A DNA stretch of 64,000 nt from Clostridia bacterium (GTDB lineage Bacteria; Bacillota_A; Clostridia; UBA1212; UBA1255): NCBI GenBank assembly GCA_017522515.1, contig JAFWZH010000103.1:20677-84676 (forward strand), given 5' to 3'. This document shows positions 10,355 through 19,737 of this stretch, in pieces; position 1 is the first letter of the stretch; each line of letters begins with the position of its first letter. Below the pieces are notes generated by a model. It was not told the DNA's origin and did not search any database. It was given only the letters and a program-made list of their open reading frames with translations. A program made the translations under genes and the position numbers.

Positions 10355-11224
10355 ATGGCTATAAAAAGATCTGCACTTGGTAAAGGATTAGGTGCTTTAA
10401 TTACCGAAAATACATCTTTAGACACAAAAAATAGTGTTATAGAAGTTGATATTAATAAAATAGAGCCTGGTATAGGGCAACCTCGTAAAAATTTTGATAA
10501 AGAAAAAATAGAAGCACTTGCTCAATCCATTAAAGAACATGGTATTATACAACCACTGATTGTAACAAAGGAAAAAGATACGTATTATATTGTTGCCGGT
10601 GAAAGAAGATGGAGAGCTGCAAGAGTTGCAGGAATAAAAAAAGTACCTGTTATTGAAAGAACTGCTACTACCAAGGAAGTAATGGAACTTGCCTTAATAG
10701 AGAATATTCAAAGAGAAGATTTGAATCCTGTAGAAGAAGCAGAAGCGTATCAAAAATTAATGGATGAATTTGAAATGACACAAGACCAAGTTGCAGGTAT
10801 TGTTGGTAAAAGCAGACCGGCAGTAGCAAATACACTAAGGTTACTGAATCTTTCAAAAGAAGTAAGAAATTTTTTAATTAGTGGTGAACTTACTGTTGGT
10901 CAAGCAAGACCATTATTAGCTATTGAAAAAATAAGCGAACAAAAAACAGCTGCAGATTATATTATTAGGGAAGGTTTAAACGCGAGACAAGTTGAGCAAT
11001 ATATTAAAAAATTTGTTTCTAAGAAAGAAAATAGTAGAAAAGAAAATATTACTGAAAAAGAAGTTATTAACAAACAAGAAATAAAATTTGTTCAGGATAA
11101 ACTAAGATCGTCCTTAGGAACAAAGGTTATTTTAAGTGATAATAATGGAAAAGGAAAAATAACAATAGAATATTATTCTGCCGATGAAAGAGAACGAATT
11201 ATTGAATTTTTAACAAGCAAATAA
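10355..11224 (+). CDS. parB: Chromosome partition protein ParB/Spo0J
   Basis: A 289-residue ParB. The N-terminal CTP-binding domain contains IGQPRKNFD and the GERRWRAARVAG motif. The central helix-turn-helix region includes ENIQREDLNPVEEAEAY and VAGIVGKSRPAVANTLRLL, and a short linker leads to the C-terminal dimerisation domain. The protein loads at parS and slides as a CTP clamp. It starts with AIKRSALGKGLGALI, typical of the family. The two parS sites sit just upstream of parA. Confidence 0.96.
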   Translation: MAIKRSALGKGLGALITENTSLDTKNSVIEVDINKIEPGIGQPRKNFDKEKIEALAQSIKEHGIIQPLIVTKEKDTYYIVAGERRWRAARVAGIKKVPVIERTATTKEVMELALIENIQREDLNPVEEAEAYQKLMDEFEMTQDQVAGIVGKSRPAVANTLRLLNLSKEVRNFLISGELTVGQARPLLAIEKISEQKTAADYIIREGLNARQVEQYIKKFVSKKENSRKENITEKEVINKQEIKFVQDKLRSSLGTKVILSDNNGKGKITIEYYSADERERIIEFLTSK

Positions 11225-11233
11225 GGGGCTGCT

Positions 11234-11731
11234 ATGGAAAAATATTTTTTATTTGGATTAATTTTTTTAGGAATTTTACTTATTGTTTGCTTTGTTGTGA
11301 TTTATAAATTGTACAAGAAAGTAAATGTTTTACAAAAAAAACAACTAATACTTAATGATAAGCTTGCAGGACAAGCTGCAGAAGATCTTCTTTATGATGT
11401 TTTAAGAAATGAAATTGAAATAAAAAGCGATTTAAAAGCAGTTCATAAAGAAATTTCTGTTATCCAAGAAAAACAAAGTAAATGTTTTGATAAAGTAAAA
11501 ATTGTGAGATATCATACAACCGCTGATAATGAGGCAAAATTAAGTTATTCTGTTGGGCTTTCAAATGAAAATGGTGACGGTTTAGTAATCACAGGATTAC
11601 AGTACAGACAAGGATGTAATATGTATTACAAACAAGTAAAAGAAGGAGTACCTGACATTGAATTGTCACAAGAAGAGAGAAATTCAATTGATCGCACAAG
11701 TGCGGGAGACGTTATTAGGAGAAGAAAATAG
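11234..11731 (+). CDS. DUF4446 family membrane-anchored protein
   Basis: A 165-residue protein with one N-terminal membrane segment (residues about 5-25, FLFGLIFLGILLIVCFVVI). A short coiled region follows, then a soluble domain with KIVRYHTTADNEAKLSYSVGLSNENG and DGLVITGLQYR. This pattern matches the DUF4446 family often found directly after parB in Clostridia. Function is unknown. The start lies 9 bp after the parB stop, so it is probably co-transcribed with parAB. Confidence 0.8.
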   Translation: MEKYFLFGLIFLGILLIVCFVVIYKLYKKVNVLQKKQLILNDKLAGQAAEDLLYDVLRNEIEIKSDLKAVHKEISVIQEKQSKCFDKVKIVRYHTTADNEAKLSYSVGLSNENGDGLVITGLQYRQGCNMYYKQVKEGVPDIELSQEERNSIDRTSAGDVIRRRK

Positions 11732-11776
11732 AATTATTTGATTATAAAAGCAGTTAAGAAATGAGCGTATTGCATT

Positions 11777-12397
11777 ATGTTTAATTTTTTAAGTAAGAAA
11801 AATAATAAATCTAATCAAGAAGTATGGATTATAGCGGGTTTAGGAAATCCCGGTCCTGAATATGAAGATACAAGGCATAATTGTGGGTTTTTGACCATAG
11901 ACAGATTAATAAAAAAAATAGGAGAGAATCATAAAGAAAACATTAAATTTAAGGGTAAATATGTTGTTTGTGAATATAAAGGGAATAAAATTGTTCTTTT
12001 AAAACCTCAAACATACATGAATAACAGCGGTGAATCTGTAGATGGTGTCATGAATTGGTTTAAAACAGACGAAAAACATCTCATTGTCATATATGATGAC
12101 TATGCAATAGATTTAGAGCAAATCAGAATAAAGGCTAAAGGAAGTGCCGGAAGTCACAATGGTATGAAATCTGTTATTCAGTACGTAGGAACAGAGGTTT
12201 TTGCAAGAATAAAAATTGGAATAGGTCCTAAAAATCCTAATATGGATACATCTATGTTTGTATTAGGGCATTTTTCTTCGGAAGAAAAAATGAAATTAGA
12301 TAAATCTTTCGAAAAAGCTGCTGATGCTGCTTTGTTTATTGTGGATAAAAACATTGAAGAAGCAATGAACCGTTTTAATAGTAAAGGATCAAAATAA
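11777..12397 (+). CDS. pth: Peptidyl-tRNA hydrolase
   Basis: A 206-residue Pth that frees tRNA from peptidyl-tRNA dropped by ribosomes. After a basic, Asn/Ser/Lys-rich extension of about 15 residues it has the signature WIIAGLGNPGPEYEDTRHN, with the catalytic His. KPQTYMNNSGES and GSAGSHNGMKS follow, both substrate-binding motifs. The pth-mfd pair is the common clostridial and bacillar order. The extension is unusual but the core is complete. Confidence 0.95.
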   Translation: MFNFLSKKNNKSNQEVWIIAGLGNPGPEYEDTRHNCGFLTIDRLIKKIGENHKENIKFKGKYVVCEYKGNKIVLLKPQTYMNNSGESVDGVMNWFKTDEKHLIVIYDDYAIDLEQIRIKAKGSAGSHNGMKSVIQYVGTEVFARIKIGIGPKNPNMDTSMFVLGHFSSEEKMKLDKSFEKAADAALFIVDKNIEEAMNRFNSKGSK

Positions 12398-12418
12398 TTA
12401 ATTTGTCATATTTTTAAA

Positions 12419-15400
12419 ATGGATATTTTTGATTTTATTAAAGAAAGTAAAAGTTATAAAAAGCTTTATGATATTATTTCCTGTGAGGGTAAAAAAATTA
12501 GTCTTACAGGGCTTACATCGTCATGCGCTGCCGGCATAGTATGTGCTGTTTCAAACGAGAGTAATTTGGCTTGTGGTGAAAAATGTGTATATATTGCCGG
12601 AAATGCTTTATTTGCCACAAAAATTGCTGATGATTTAAAGTTTTTTATGCAAAATACAGAGGATATATTAATATTATCTCCCTATGAATATATGCTGTAT
12701 GATGTTGAAACCAAAAGTTCTGAATTGAGTTCACAAAGGGTGGAAATCTTATACAGACTCTTAAAAGGTGATTGGAAGATACTCGTAACCACCCCTGCAG
12801 CTGTTGCACAATGGTTTCCTAATCCTGAGCATATAAGAACATCGGCAATAAAACTAAAAACAGGAGATATTACGGAAATAGAAGAGTTGGCTCAAAAGCT
12901 TGCTTCAATAAGGTACATTAGATTATCTGAAATAGATGGAAAAGGACAGTTTGCTGTAAGAGGTGATATTGTAGACATTTTCCCATATGGAGCTGAAAAT
13001 CCTGTAAGAATAGAATTTTTTGACAATGAGATAGACTCTATTCGCATTTTCGATATTATTTCTCAAAGAACAATAGAAAGAACAGAAGATGTTTTAATTT
13101 TACCTGATAACGAAACTTATATATGGAATTGGGAACATGCAGATAGAGTAAGAGAGGACATTTTGCGTGATTTAGAGCTTTTACATTTAAAAGAAAACTC
13201 GTCTTTATTTAAAAAGGTAAACAGTGATGTTGATAAAATGCTTCCGAGAAATATTTTTCAAGGTTATGATAGGTATTTACCATATATTTTAAATAATAAA
13301 TATACTTTGTTTGATTATACAGGAAAATGTCATGTGTTTTTAGAGGATTTAAATGAATTCAGAGATACAATAAATTCCACAAGAAATGATTATGTAAGGA
13401 TATGTGAGACAATTCAGGAAACAATAGGTATTTTAGGAAAAACTTATGATATTGTAATGAATTCAGAACAAGCTGAAGATTTATGTGAGAGCTCCTCTCG
13501 TAATATTGTGTATGTTGACAAATTTTTAGCAGATAGGAAAAATTGTGAAATATTACAATTTCCTTGCAGAAGTACAGATCCCTTTGGCGGAAATTTGCAG
13601 ATGTTGCTTGATTCCGTACAGGAGCTTGCCGAAAATAACTACACTACACTGCTTGTGACCGATAGTGAAGGAAAGAAAAACAGATTTTTAAGTTTGCAGG
13701 AAGAAAAAGTGATACCAAGAACAGTAAAAATAATGGTTTCAAAGCATGGTCTTTCTTCAGGATTTATATGCGATGATATAAAATTTGCAGTTTTTTCAGA
13801 TGATTCTTTATTTAAAAGAGAACGTATTGCTTCAAGAAAAAAGCTAAAAGGAAAACCGGTAGCCAATTTTACGGAAATAGAATCCGGAGACTTAGTGGTA
13901 CACGAAGTTCACGGAGTAGGACGTTTTGAAAAAATAGAAACTGTGGAAATAGATGGTATACGAAAGGATTATATAAAAATTAATTACCGTGATGATGGAG
14001 TATTGTATGTTCCAACACCACAGTTGGATAGTATTCAAAAATATATAGGACCTGAAGGAATTAATCCAAAATTAAACAAACTTGGCTCTGCAGAATGGAA
14101 TCGCACAACAGCCAAAGTAAAAGAATCCTTGAGAACTTATGCAAAGGAATTAGTTGAGCTGTATGCCAGACGGTCAAAAATTAAAGGATACGCATATTCA
14201 CGTGATACAGTATGGCAAAATGAATTTGAAGAATATTTTCCTTATGAGGAAACAGATGACCAATTAAGATGTACGGAGGAAATTAAAGCGGATCTTGAAA
14301 AAGACCATCCGATGGAGCGCTTACTATGTGGAGATGTAGGCTACGGAAAAACGGAGGTTGCTCTCAGAGCAGCGTTTAAAGTAGTATGTGAAGGAAAACA
14401 AGTTGCATTTTTAGTACCAACAACAGTTTTAGCACAGCAACATTATAAAAATTTCGTAGAAAGATTCAGCAAATTTCCGGTAAAAATAGATTTTTTGTGC
14501 AGATTTCGCACAAACGCAGAGAAAAAGAAGATTTTAAGCGAGCTGGAAACGGGTAAAATAGACATTCTTGTGGGAACTCACAGTATTATCAAAGGGAATG
14601 TCAAATTTAAGGATTTAGGGCTTGTTATTATTGACGAAGAACAGAGATTTGGCGTAATGCATAAAGAAAAGTTGAAAAAAGACAGACCGGAAGTGGATAT
14701 TCTTACACTTTCAGCAACGCCAATACCAAGGACATTACACATGTCACTTTCAGGAATAAGAGATATAAGTTTACTGGAAGATCCCCCACAGAACAGACAT
14801 CCCGTTCAAACGTATGTGGCAGAATGGGAGCCCGGTATGATCAAAAATGCTATTTACAGAGAAATGGGCAGAAAAGGCCAAGTCTTTTATTTATACAATA
14901 AAGTAAAATCTATAGAAGAAAAAAGAAGACAGCTGCAGGAAATTATTCCGGAGGCAAAAATAGCAGTAGGACACGGGCAAATGGGAGAAAGAGAACTTGA
15001 AGCTATCATGGAGGCCTTTTACAGGGGAGAATACGACGTTCTTTTGTGCACTACAATAATTGAATCAGGTCTGGATATGCCCAATGTAAACACGATTATA
15101 GTTGAAGAAAGTGACCATATGGGACTGGCACAGCTTTACCAAATACGAGGCCGTGTAGGACGTTCGGGGAAAACTGCGTATGCGTATATAACGTATAAAA
15201 AGGATAAAACACTTAATGAAAATGCAGAAAAAAGATTGCGTACTATCAGAGATTTTACGGAATTTGGCTCAGGCTTTAAAATTGCCCTGCGTGATTTGGA
15301 AATACGTGGTGCAGGAAGTGTTTTGGGAGAAAGACAGCACGGACAGCTGGCCATTGTGGGATATGACACATATTGCAAACTTTTAAGCGAAGTTGTAGAA

Positions 15401-15901
15401 GAAGAATCAGGCAGTATTCCGGAGGAAAAGATACAAGTAAGCGTTTATTTTTGTGTAGATGGCTATATAAGTCCCGAATATATTGCAGATGAAGAGGCAC
15501 GCCTTGAAATTTACCAAAAAATTTCGCGTGTTGAAACCGAAAATGATGCGTATGAGATTACGGATGAGCTGATTGACAGGTACGGAGATGTGCCGCAAAA
15601 TGTTGAAAATCTTATTAAAATATCAAGAATAAGATATGTTTGTTCAAAATGCGGTATAAGTTCTGTGATAGAAAAAAAGGACACCGTCCAATTTATGGTA
15701 ACATCAGACAGCAAAGCTTTTTACGCAATAATAAAAAACATGGCAAATGGTACAGATTTTATGGCAAAATACGGTGCTCGTATTAAATTTATACCGAGTG
15801 ATGAGCCGTATTTATCATATAAACTTAAGGGAAAGGATAGCTTAGACGAAATTTTATGTTTTGTTAGTGACATTTTTAAATTTTACCATTGCAAAAAATA
15901 A
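12419..15901 (+). CDS. mfd: Transcription-repair coupling factor Mfd
   Basis: A 1160-residue translocase that removes stalled RNA polymerase and recruits UvrA. The N-terminal UvrB-like domain (about 1-350) is followed by the polymerase-interacting domain with SGDLVVHEVHGVGRFE near residue 488. The helicase core has Walker A CGDVGYGKTEVALRA, IIDEEQRFGV, TLSATPIPRTLHMSLSG and QIRGRVGRSGKTAYAY. The C-terminal TRCF domain contains DEEARLEIYQKIS and DRYGDVP. Length is normal and all helicase motifs look intact. It follows pth by 21 bp. Confidence 0.97.
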   Translation: MDIFDFIKESKSYKKLYDIISCEGKKISLTGLTSSCAAGIVCAVSNESNLACGEKCVYIAGNALFATKIADDLKFFMQNTEDILILSPYEYMLYDVETKSSELSSQRVEILYRLLKGDWKILVTTPAAVAQWFPNPEHIRTSAIKLKTGDITEIEELAQKLASIRYIRLSEIDGKGQFAVRGDIVDIFPYGAENPVRIEFFDNEIDSIRIFDIISQRTIERTEDVLILPDNETYIWNWEHADRVREDILRDLELLHLKENSSLFKKVNSDVDKMLPRNIFQGYDRYLPYILNNKYTLFDYTGKCHVFLEDLNEFRDTINSTRNDYVRICETIQETIGILGKTYDIVMNSEQAEDLCESSSRNIVYVDKFLADRKNCEILQFPCRSTDPFGGNLQMLLDSVQELAENNYTTLLVTDSEGKKNRFLSLQEEKVIPRTVKIMVSKHGLSSGFICDDIKFAVFSDDSLFKRERIASRKKLKGKPVANFTEIESGDLVVHEVHGVGRFEKIETVEIDGIRKDYIKINYRDDGVLYVPTPQLDSIQKYIGPEGINPKLNKLGSAEWNRTTAKVKESLRTYAKELVELYARRSKIKGYAYSRDTVWQNEFEEYFPYEETDDQLRCTEEIKADLEKDHPMERLLCGDVGYGKTEVALRAAFKVVCEGKQVAFLVPTTVLAQQHYKNFVERFSKFPVKIDFLCRFRTNAEKKKILSELETGKIDILVGTHSIIKGNVKFKDLGLVIIDEEQRFGVMHKEKLKKDRPEVDILTLSATPIPRTLHMSLSGIRDISLLEDPPQNRHPVQTYVAEWEPGMIKNAIYREMGRKGQVFYLYNKVKSIEEKRRQLQEIIPEAKIAVGHGQMGERELEAIMEAFYRGEYDVLLCTTIIESGLDMPNVNTIIVEESDHMGLAQLYQIRGRVGRSGKTAYAYITYKKDKTLNENAEKRLRTIRDFTEFGSGFKIALRDLEIRGAGSVLGERQHGQLAIVGYDTYCKLLSEVVEEESGSIPEEKIQVSVYFCVDGYISPEYIADEEARLEIYQKISRVETENDAYEITDELIDRYGDVPQNVENLIKISRIRYVCSKCGISSVIEKKDTVQFMVTSDSKAFYAIIKNMANGTDFMAKYGARIKFIPSDEPYLSYKLKGKDSLDEILCFVSDIFKFYHCKK

Positions 15902-15991
15902 AAAACGAATATATAATGTTAGGAGCGATTTTTCACTGTATAAACAGATGAGTGTTTATTTATTTAAATTATATACAAGGAGCGGTATAAA

Positions 15992-17383
15992 ATGGCCGAT
16001 AAGAAACTTAACAAGAAAAACAAAAAGAACAAAAAGAGTTATGACAATAAGTTAATAACTTGGCTTTCAGTAGGTCTTGGAGCTTTTGTAGCAGTAGTTG
16101 TGGCAATTGTACTTATTATTACATTAACTACAGGTTATGTTGCTAAAGTGGACGGGCTTAAAATTTACGGATACGAATATCTCTACTTCCTCCAACAGTC
16201 AATGTATGATATGCAAGAAGAAGATTTTGAAAAGCCCGAGGAATTTGATGAAATGACTACCGAGGAGCAAGAAAAATTATACAAAGATTTTTGGACAGAT
16301 GACCGTAAAGCAGCTGCAGCAGATGATGCTTTGGACGCTGCAAGACAGTTTAAGGCACAGTACAGACTTGCAAGAGAAAAGGGTTATAAATTATCATCAG
16401 AAGAGAAAAATAATCTCAAGACAAATATTACACAGTATTATAACCAATATATAAGTTACGGTTATTCTGAGGAGCTTGTTGAGTCATATTTCTTAGGTGG
16501 TATGAAACTTTCTGAATATAAAGATTTTGCTATCATTCAAAGTACAATAGAAAAATATAAAACAGATTTAAAAAATGAAATGAATCCTTCTGACGCAGAG
16601 CTTCGTGCAATATATGACGAGAATCCTGATGACTATAGAAAAATAGGTGTTCGTAGTTTCCAAATTGATGTTGGAGTAGAAAAGCCTACTGACGACAAGG
16701 CACAAGACTATCAGACAAAGCTTGATGAGTATAACAAGGCATACGAAGAAGCAAAGAAATATGCACAGGAAATTGTAGATGCTTATAATTCAGGCAAAAC
16801 AATGAGCACATATAAAAAGAATGATAAGGGAGAATTTATTCTTGATAAGGATGGCAATAAAACAGTAGATCAAGAGAATCTTTCATTTATTGATTATATA
16901 AAGGCAGAATCTGACGATTCTTCATCAAGTTCTTCAGGCGGTTTAAGTGAGATTAACAATGCACAACCCAGCACAATCGAAGAAATAACAGATTACGCTC
17001 TTTCTATGATTTGGAATGCAGATCGTTCAAAGATCATAAAGAAAGCAACAGAAGAATCCGGTAAACCTGAGGCACAAGATGCAGAAGAAAAAGAAGAAAC
17101 AAAAGAAGAAAATACTGTTATGACTAAGCTTGAGATTATCGAGACTCAGACAGCAATTTTTGTTGTACGTGCAGAATCTATCACAGACTATGAGAATTCC
17201 AAAGAATCAGAGGAAGGTGCTGCAGACAGTATTAAAGACCAGATTGAAGCAAAATGGAAAGAGGATAAGGCTGTAGAAAAATTAGAAGCTCTTGTTAATG
17301 AAAAAGGTGACGAATATAAAGTTACAAGCAAAAAAGAAGATTATCTTAAGGAGCTTAACGACAGCGTATTCTCTACAATGTGA
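15992..17383 (+). CDS. Membrane-anchored SurA/PrsA-like foldase
   Basis: A 463-residue extracytoplasmic protein. It has a Lys/Asn-rich cytoplasmic start and one membrane segment (about residues 24-48), and then a large exported domain. The first part has the SurA_N-like helical chaperone pattern. Residues about 215-420 contain VRSFQIDVGV and TAIFVVRAES, which could be a split or degenerate parvulin-type isomerase domain, interrupted by a Ser-rich loop. No lipobox cysteine is present, unlike PrsA. The mfd-foldase order is frequent in Clostridia. Isomerase activity is uncertain. ATG 15992 follows ACAAGGAGCGG. Confidence 0.7.
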   Translation: MADKKLNKKNKKNKKSYDNKLITWLSVGLGAFVAVVVAIVLIITLTTGYVAKVDGLKIYGYEYLYFLQQSMYDMQEEDFEKPEEFDEMTTEEQEKLYKDFWTDDRKAAAADDALDAARQFKAQYRLAREKGYKLSSEEKNNLKTNITQYYNQYISYGYSEELVESYFLGGMKLSEYKDFAIIQSTIEKYKTDLKNEMNPSDAELRAIYDENPDDYRKIGVRSFQIDVGVEKPTDDKAQDYQTKLDEYNKAYEEAKKYAQEIVDAYNSGKTMSTYKKNDKGEFILDKDGNKTVDQENLSFIDYIKAESDDSSSSSSGGLSEINNAQPSTIEEITDYALSMIWNADRSKIIKKATEESGKPEAQDAEEKEETKEENTVMTKLEIIETQTAIFVVRAESITDYENSKESEEGAADSIKDQIEAKWKEDKAVEKLEALVNEKGDEYKVTSKKEDYLKELNDSVFSTM

Positions 17384-17409
17384 GAAAATATTTAATTTCA
17401 AGTGATAAA

Positions 17410-17434
17410 ACGGACTCTTTTTGGGTCCGTTTTT
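17410..17434 (+). terminator. Rho-independent terminator after foldase gene
   Basis: Stem ACGGAC...GTCCGT with a 9-nt loop followed by TTTTG, 26 bp after the foldase stop codon and just before the next gene's ribosome site. Confidence 0.75.
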
Positions 17435-17457
17435 GTTTAAATAGCAAAGAGGGAAAA

Positions 17458-18243
17458 ATGAAAACTTTTTGTAAGCCATTATTAATTGTATTGATAGTAT
17501 TAGCATTTACTTTTTCAGCAGAAATTATTTACGTTTGTGCTGAAACTGCTGTACCTACGGAAATTCCTACTGCTTCTCCAACTCCTGTCCCTAATATTAT
17601 TAATTCTTTTGGGGATTTTGATTTGATAGCCGGTTATTCAGATAATAGAATTGTTGATGAAAATTTATCAATTAGTGTAACAAATAAAAACATAAAAGAA
17701 CTGTCCATACAAGCAATACAGGCAATAAGAGCACAAGAAGGAGAAAAGGATATTTTTGCATATTTTAATTTAATGTTGCAGATGAATGGCAGAGAGATTG
17801 ATTCTCAAGATTCGATAGATATCAAAATTAAAAAGAATGGTATTTTTAAAGATTATCAAAATATTACAATTTTTAAAGTAACACAAGAAGGCGTATATAA
17901 AATTGCAACAGTTTCCGACACGGACATGATTATTTTTAGCATTACTGAATTGGGACAATATGTTGCAACAGGCGTTTTAAATCCTGATGTTTCACAGGAA
18001 ACTGAAGACCCGGGAAATAGTTTACCGACTTTACAAAATGGTGAAAATACGGGTATAATACCCACATTGAAACCTATACCATCAAAAAATAACGAAGACG
18101 CTATTACTCCGGGAGCATTTATTTTTTGGTTGCTTACAGCGTTGGTTATAGGTTTATGGGTAGGAATATTAGTGGGATATATTCTTTGGGGAAGATATAA
18201 AACTAAGAAAATGCAAAGAGGCCCATATGTTATTGGAGAATAA
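17458..18243 (+). CDS. Exported membrane protein with Thr/Pro linker, function unknown
   Basis: About 261 residues. A signal peptide (MKTFCKPLLIVLIVLAFTF..) ends near VCAE. A short Pro/Thr linker (PTEIPTASPTPVP) follows, then an exported domain of about 150 residues, another Pro-containing stretch, and a C-terminal membrane segment (FIFWLLTALVIGLWVGILVG) with a basic cytoplasmic tail. ATG 17458 was chosen because AGAGGG precedes it and the product then starts with a normal signal peptide; a frame extension to 17380 overlaps the terminator. No family recognised. The next gene has a similar layout, suggesting related surface proteins. Confidence 0.7.
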   Translation: MKTFCKPLLIVLIVLAFTFSAEIIYVCAETAVPTEIPTASPTPVPNIINSFGDFDLIAGYSDNRIVDENLSISVTNKNIKELSIQAIQAIRAQEGEKDIFAYFNLMLQMNGREIDSQDSIDIKIKKNGIFKDYQNITIFKVTQEGVYKIATVSDTDMIIFSITELGQYVATGVLNPDVSQETEDPGNSLPTLQNGENTGIIPTLKPIPSKNNEDAITPGAFIFWLLTALVIGLWVGILVGYILWGRYKTKKMQRGPYVIGE

Positions 18244-18260
18244 GTTTATTGGAGAATAAT

Positions 18261-18884
18261 ATGGCTAAAAATATTAAAAATAAAACAAATAATCATAAGG
18301 GTTTGGTATATGTAGTTTTATTTGTGCTTTGTACTTTATTTTTGTCTTTTAATATTACTGTTTTTTCTGAGACACCGACACCGGAAAGCACTGAGGAGAT
18401 TCCGTCTGCGACACAGACGGAGGAGGCGGTTGTTTCGGAGCAACCGAATGAATCAAATACTCCGACAACAATACCTACAAGTGAAGCAACAGCAGAAAGT
18501 ACACCTACAGTTACACCTGCACCGACACCCACGCCCACACTTACGCCCACACTTACACCTGCACCGACGCCTACACCATCACAGGTATTTGATTATTTGT
18601 ATGATTTTACTATACCACCGTTATACACAGATGGAAGTGCTTTTATTACCCTTGCACCGAACAAGACGGCAACGGCAGATATAGGAAATGCTACCATAGG
18701 TATAGTAGAAATAGACAATATAGAAAAGAAAAAAGAATTTCGTTGGTCTGATCTTATTAAATATTTGGCGTATGCTTTTTTTGCATTGGCAGGTATTGCA
18801 ATAGTATATGGTCTTGTTAGTATGGCAGTTTTAATTTTCTTTAAAAAGGATATTACAATTGCCGGATTGCGACAAAATAAATAG
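18261..18884 (+). CDS. Thr/Pro-rich membrane protein, function unknown
   Basis: About 207 residues. It has a basic start, one signal-type membrane segment ending near VFSETPTPE, and then about 80 residues of Thr/Pro/Ser/Glu low-complexity sequence, including TPAPTPTPTLTPTLTPAP. A small domain of about 45 residues follows, then a second membrane segment (LAYAFFALAGIAIVYGLVSM) and a short basic tail. The Pro/Thr stretch probably spans the cell wall. ATG 18261 follows GGAGAATAAT. It overlaps in style with the preceding gene and the 21714-23303 gene. No function can be assigned. Confidence 0.65.
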   Translation: MAKNIKNKTNNHKGLVYVVLFVLCTLFLSFNITVFSETPTPESTEEIPSATQTEEAVVSEQPNESNTPTTIPTSEATAESTPTVTPAPTPTPTLTPTLTPAPTPTPSQVFDYLYDFTIPPLYTDGSAFITLAPNKTATADIGNATIGIVEIDNIEKKKEFRWSDLIKYLAYAFFALAGIAIVYGLVSMAVLIFFKKDITIAGLRQNK

Positions 18885-18898
18885 AAAAAGAAACAAAA

Positions 18899-19687
18899 AT
18901 GATATTATTATTTATTTTAGCTTGCTTTTTTATGTATAAACAAGCAAAAAAATTAGTTATAAGAAATGTTGATACTAATCTTGGTGTAAAAATCGTTTTA
19001 CTGTCTGATTTGCATTTTGATACTGTTTTGGTAAATCATTACAAGATTATAGAAAAAGTATATGAAGCAAATCCTGAAGTAATTGCAATTACAGGTGATT
19101 TGTGCAGTAAAATGAAGTATTTTCATAGAGTTGAAGAATTTTTAAGGATTTTGTCAAACAGAGTAAGTTGCCCTATTTTAATTACATTAGGTAACCACGA
19201 TAACAAGATTTTTGATAAAAAAGAATGTGGAAAAGAAGATTATATAAAAAGACTTCACAAAATAGCAAAAAATATATATGTCTTGGAAAATTCTGCGTTT
19301 GTTTATAAAAATTGGTTATTTGGTGGTTTGGAGGATTTTCGCAGTAATGATTCAGATTGTGAAATGTTAACGAAACAATGGAAGGAAGAAGCTGAAATAA
19401 ACAATAAAAAGTTTGTACTCTTAACTCATAATCCTGATATGGTACTTAATCTTAATAAAAGCATTGCCCCGGAGATATTATTGGCAGGACACACCCACGG
19501 AGGGCAAATGAGAGTTCCGTTTAATATAGAATTTGCCTTATTAAAAAAAGATATTTTACCTAAGAAAAAAATATATTATGGAATGCAAGAATATAACGGT
19601 ATAAAAATGTATATTACATCCGGAATCGGTTGTTCGGCATTGCCGTTTAGATTTCGTTCTGTTGCTGAAATTGCAGTAATTCAATAA
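18899..19687 (+). CDS. Membrane-anchored metallophosphoesterase (YkuE-like)
   Basis: A 262-residue calcineurin-like phosphoesterase. After one N-terminal membrane segment it has the metal-binding motifs in order: SDLHFD, ITGDLC, LGNHDN, LTHNPD and AGHTHGGQ. This set matches the YkuE/YaeI group of membrane-associated phosphodiesterases. The substrate is unknown. Start codon choice is weakly supported because no strong ribosome site precedes ATG 18899; the gene begins 14 bp after its neighbour. Confidence 0.85.
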   Translation: MILLFILACFFMYKQAKKLVIRNVDTNLGVKIVLLSDLHFDTVLVNHYKIIEKVYEANPEVIAITGDLCSKMKYFHRVEEFLRILSNRVSCPILITLGNHDNKIFDKKECGKEDYIKRLHKIAKNIYVLENSAFVYKNWLFGGLEDFRSNDSDCEMLTKQWKEEAEINNKKFVLLTHNPDMVLNLNKSIAPEILLAGHTHGGQMRVPFNIEFALLKKDILPKKKIYYGMQEYNGIKMYITSGIGCSALPFRFRSVAEIAVIQ

Positions 19688-19737
19688 GTTTGACAGCAAA
19701 ATATCGTTTTGATATACTGCGTTTAAGGAGGAAAATT

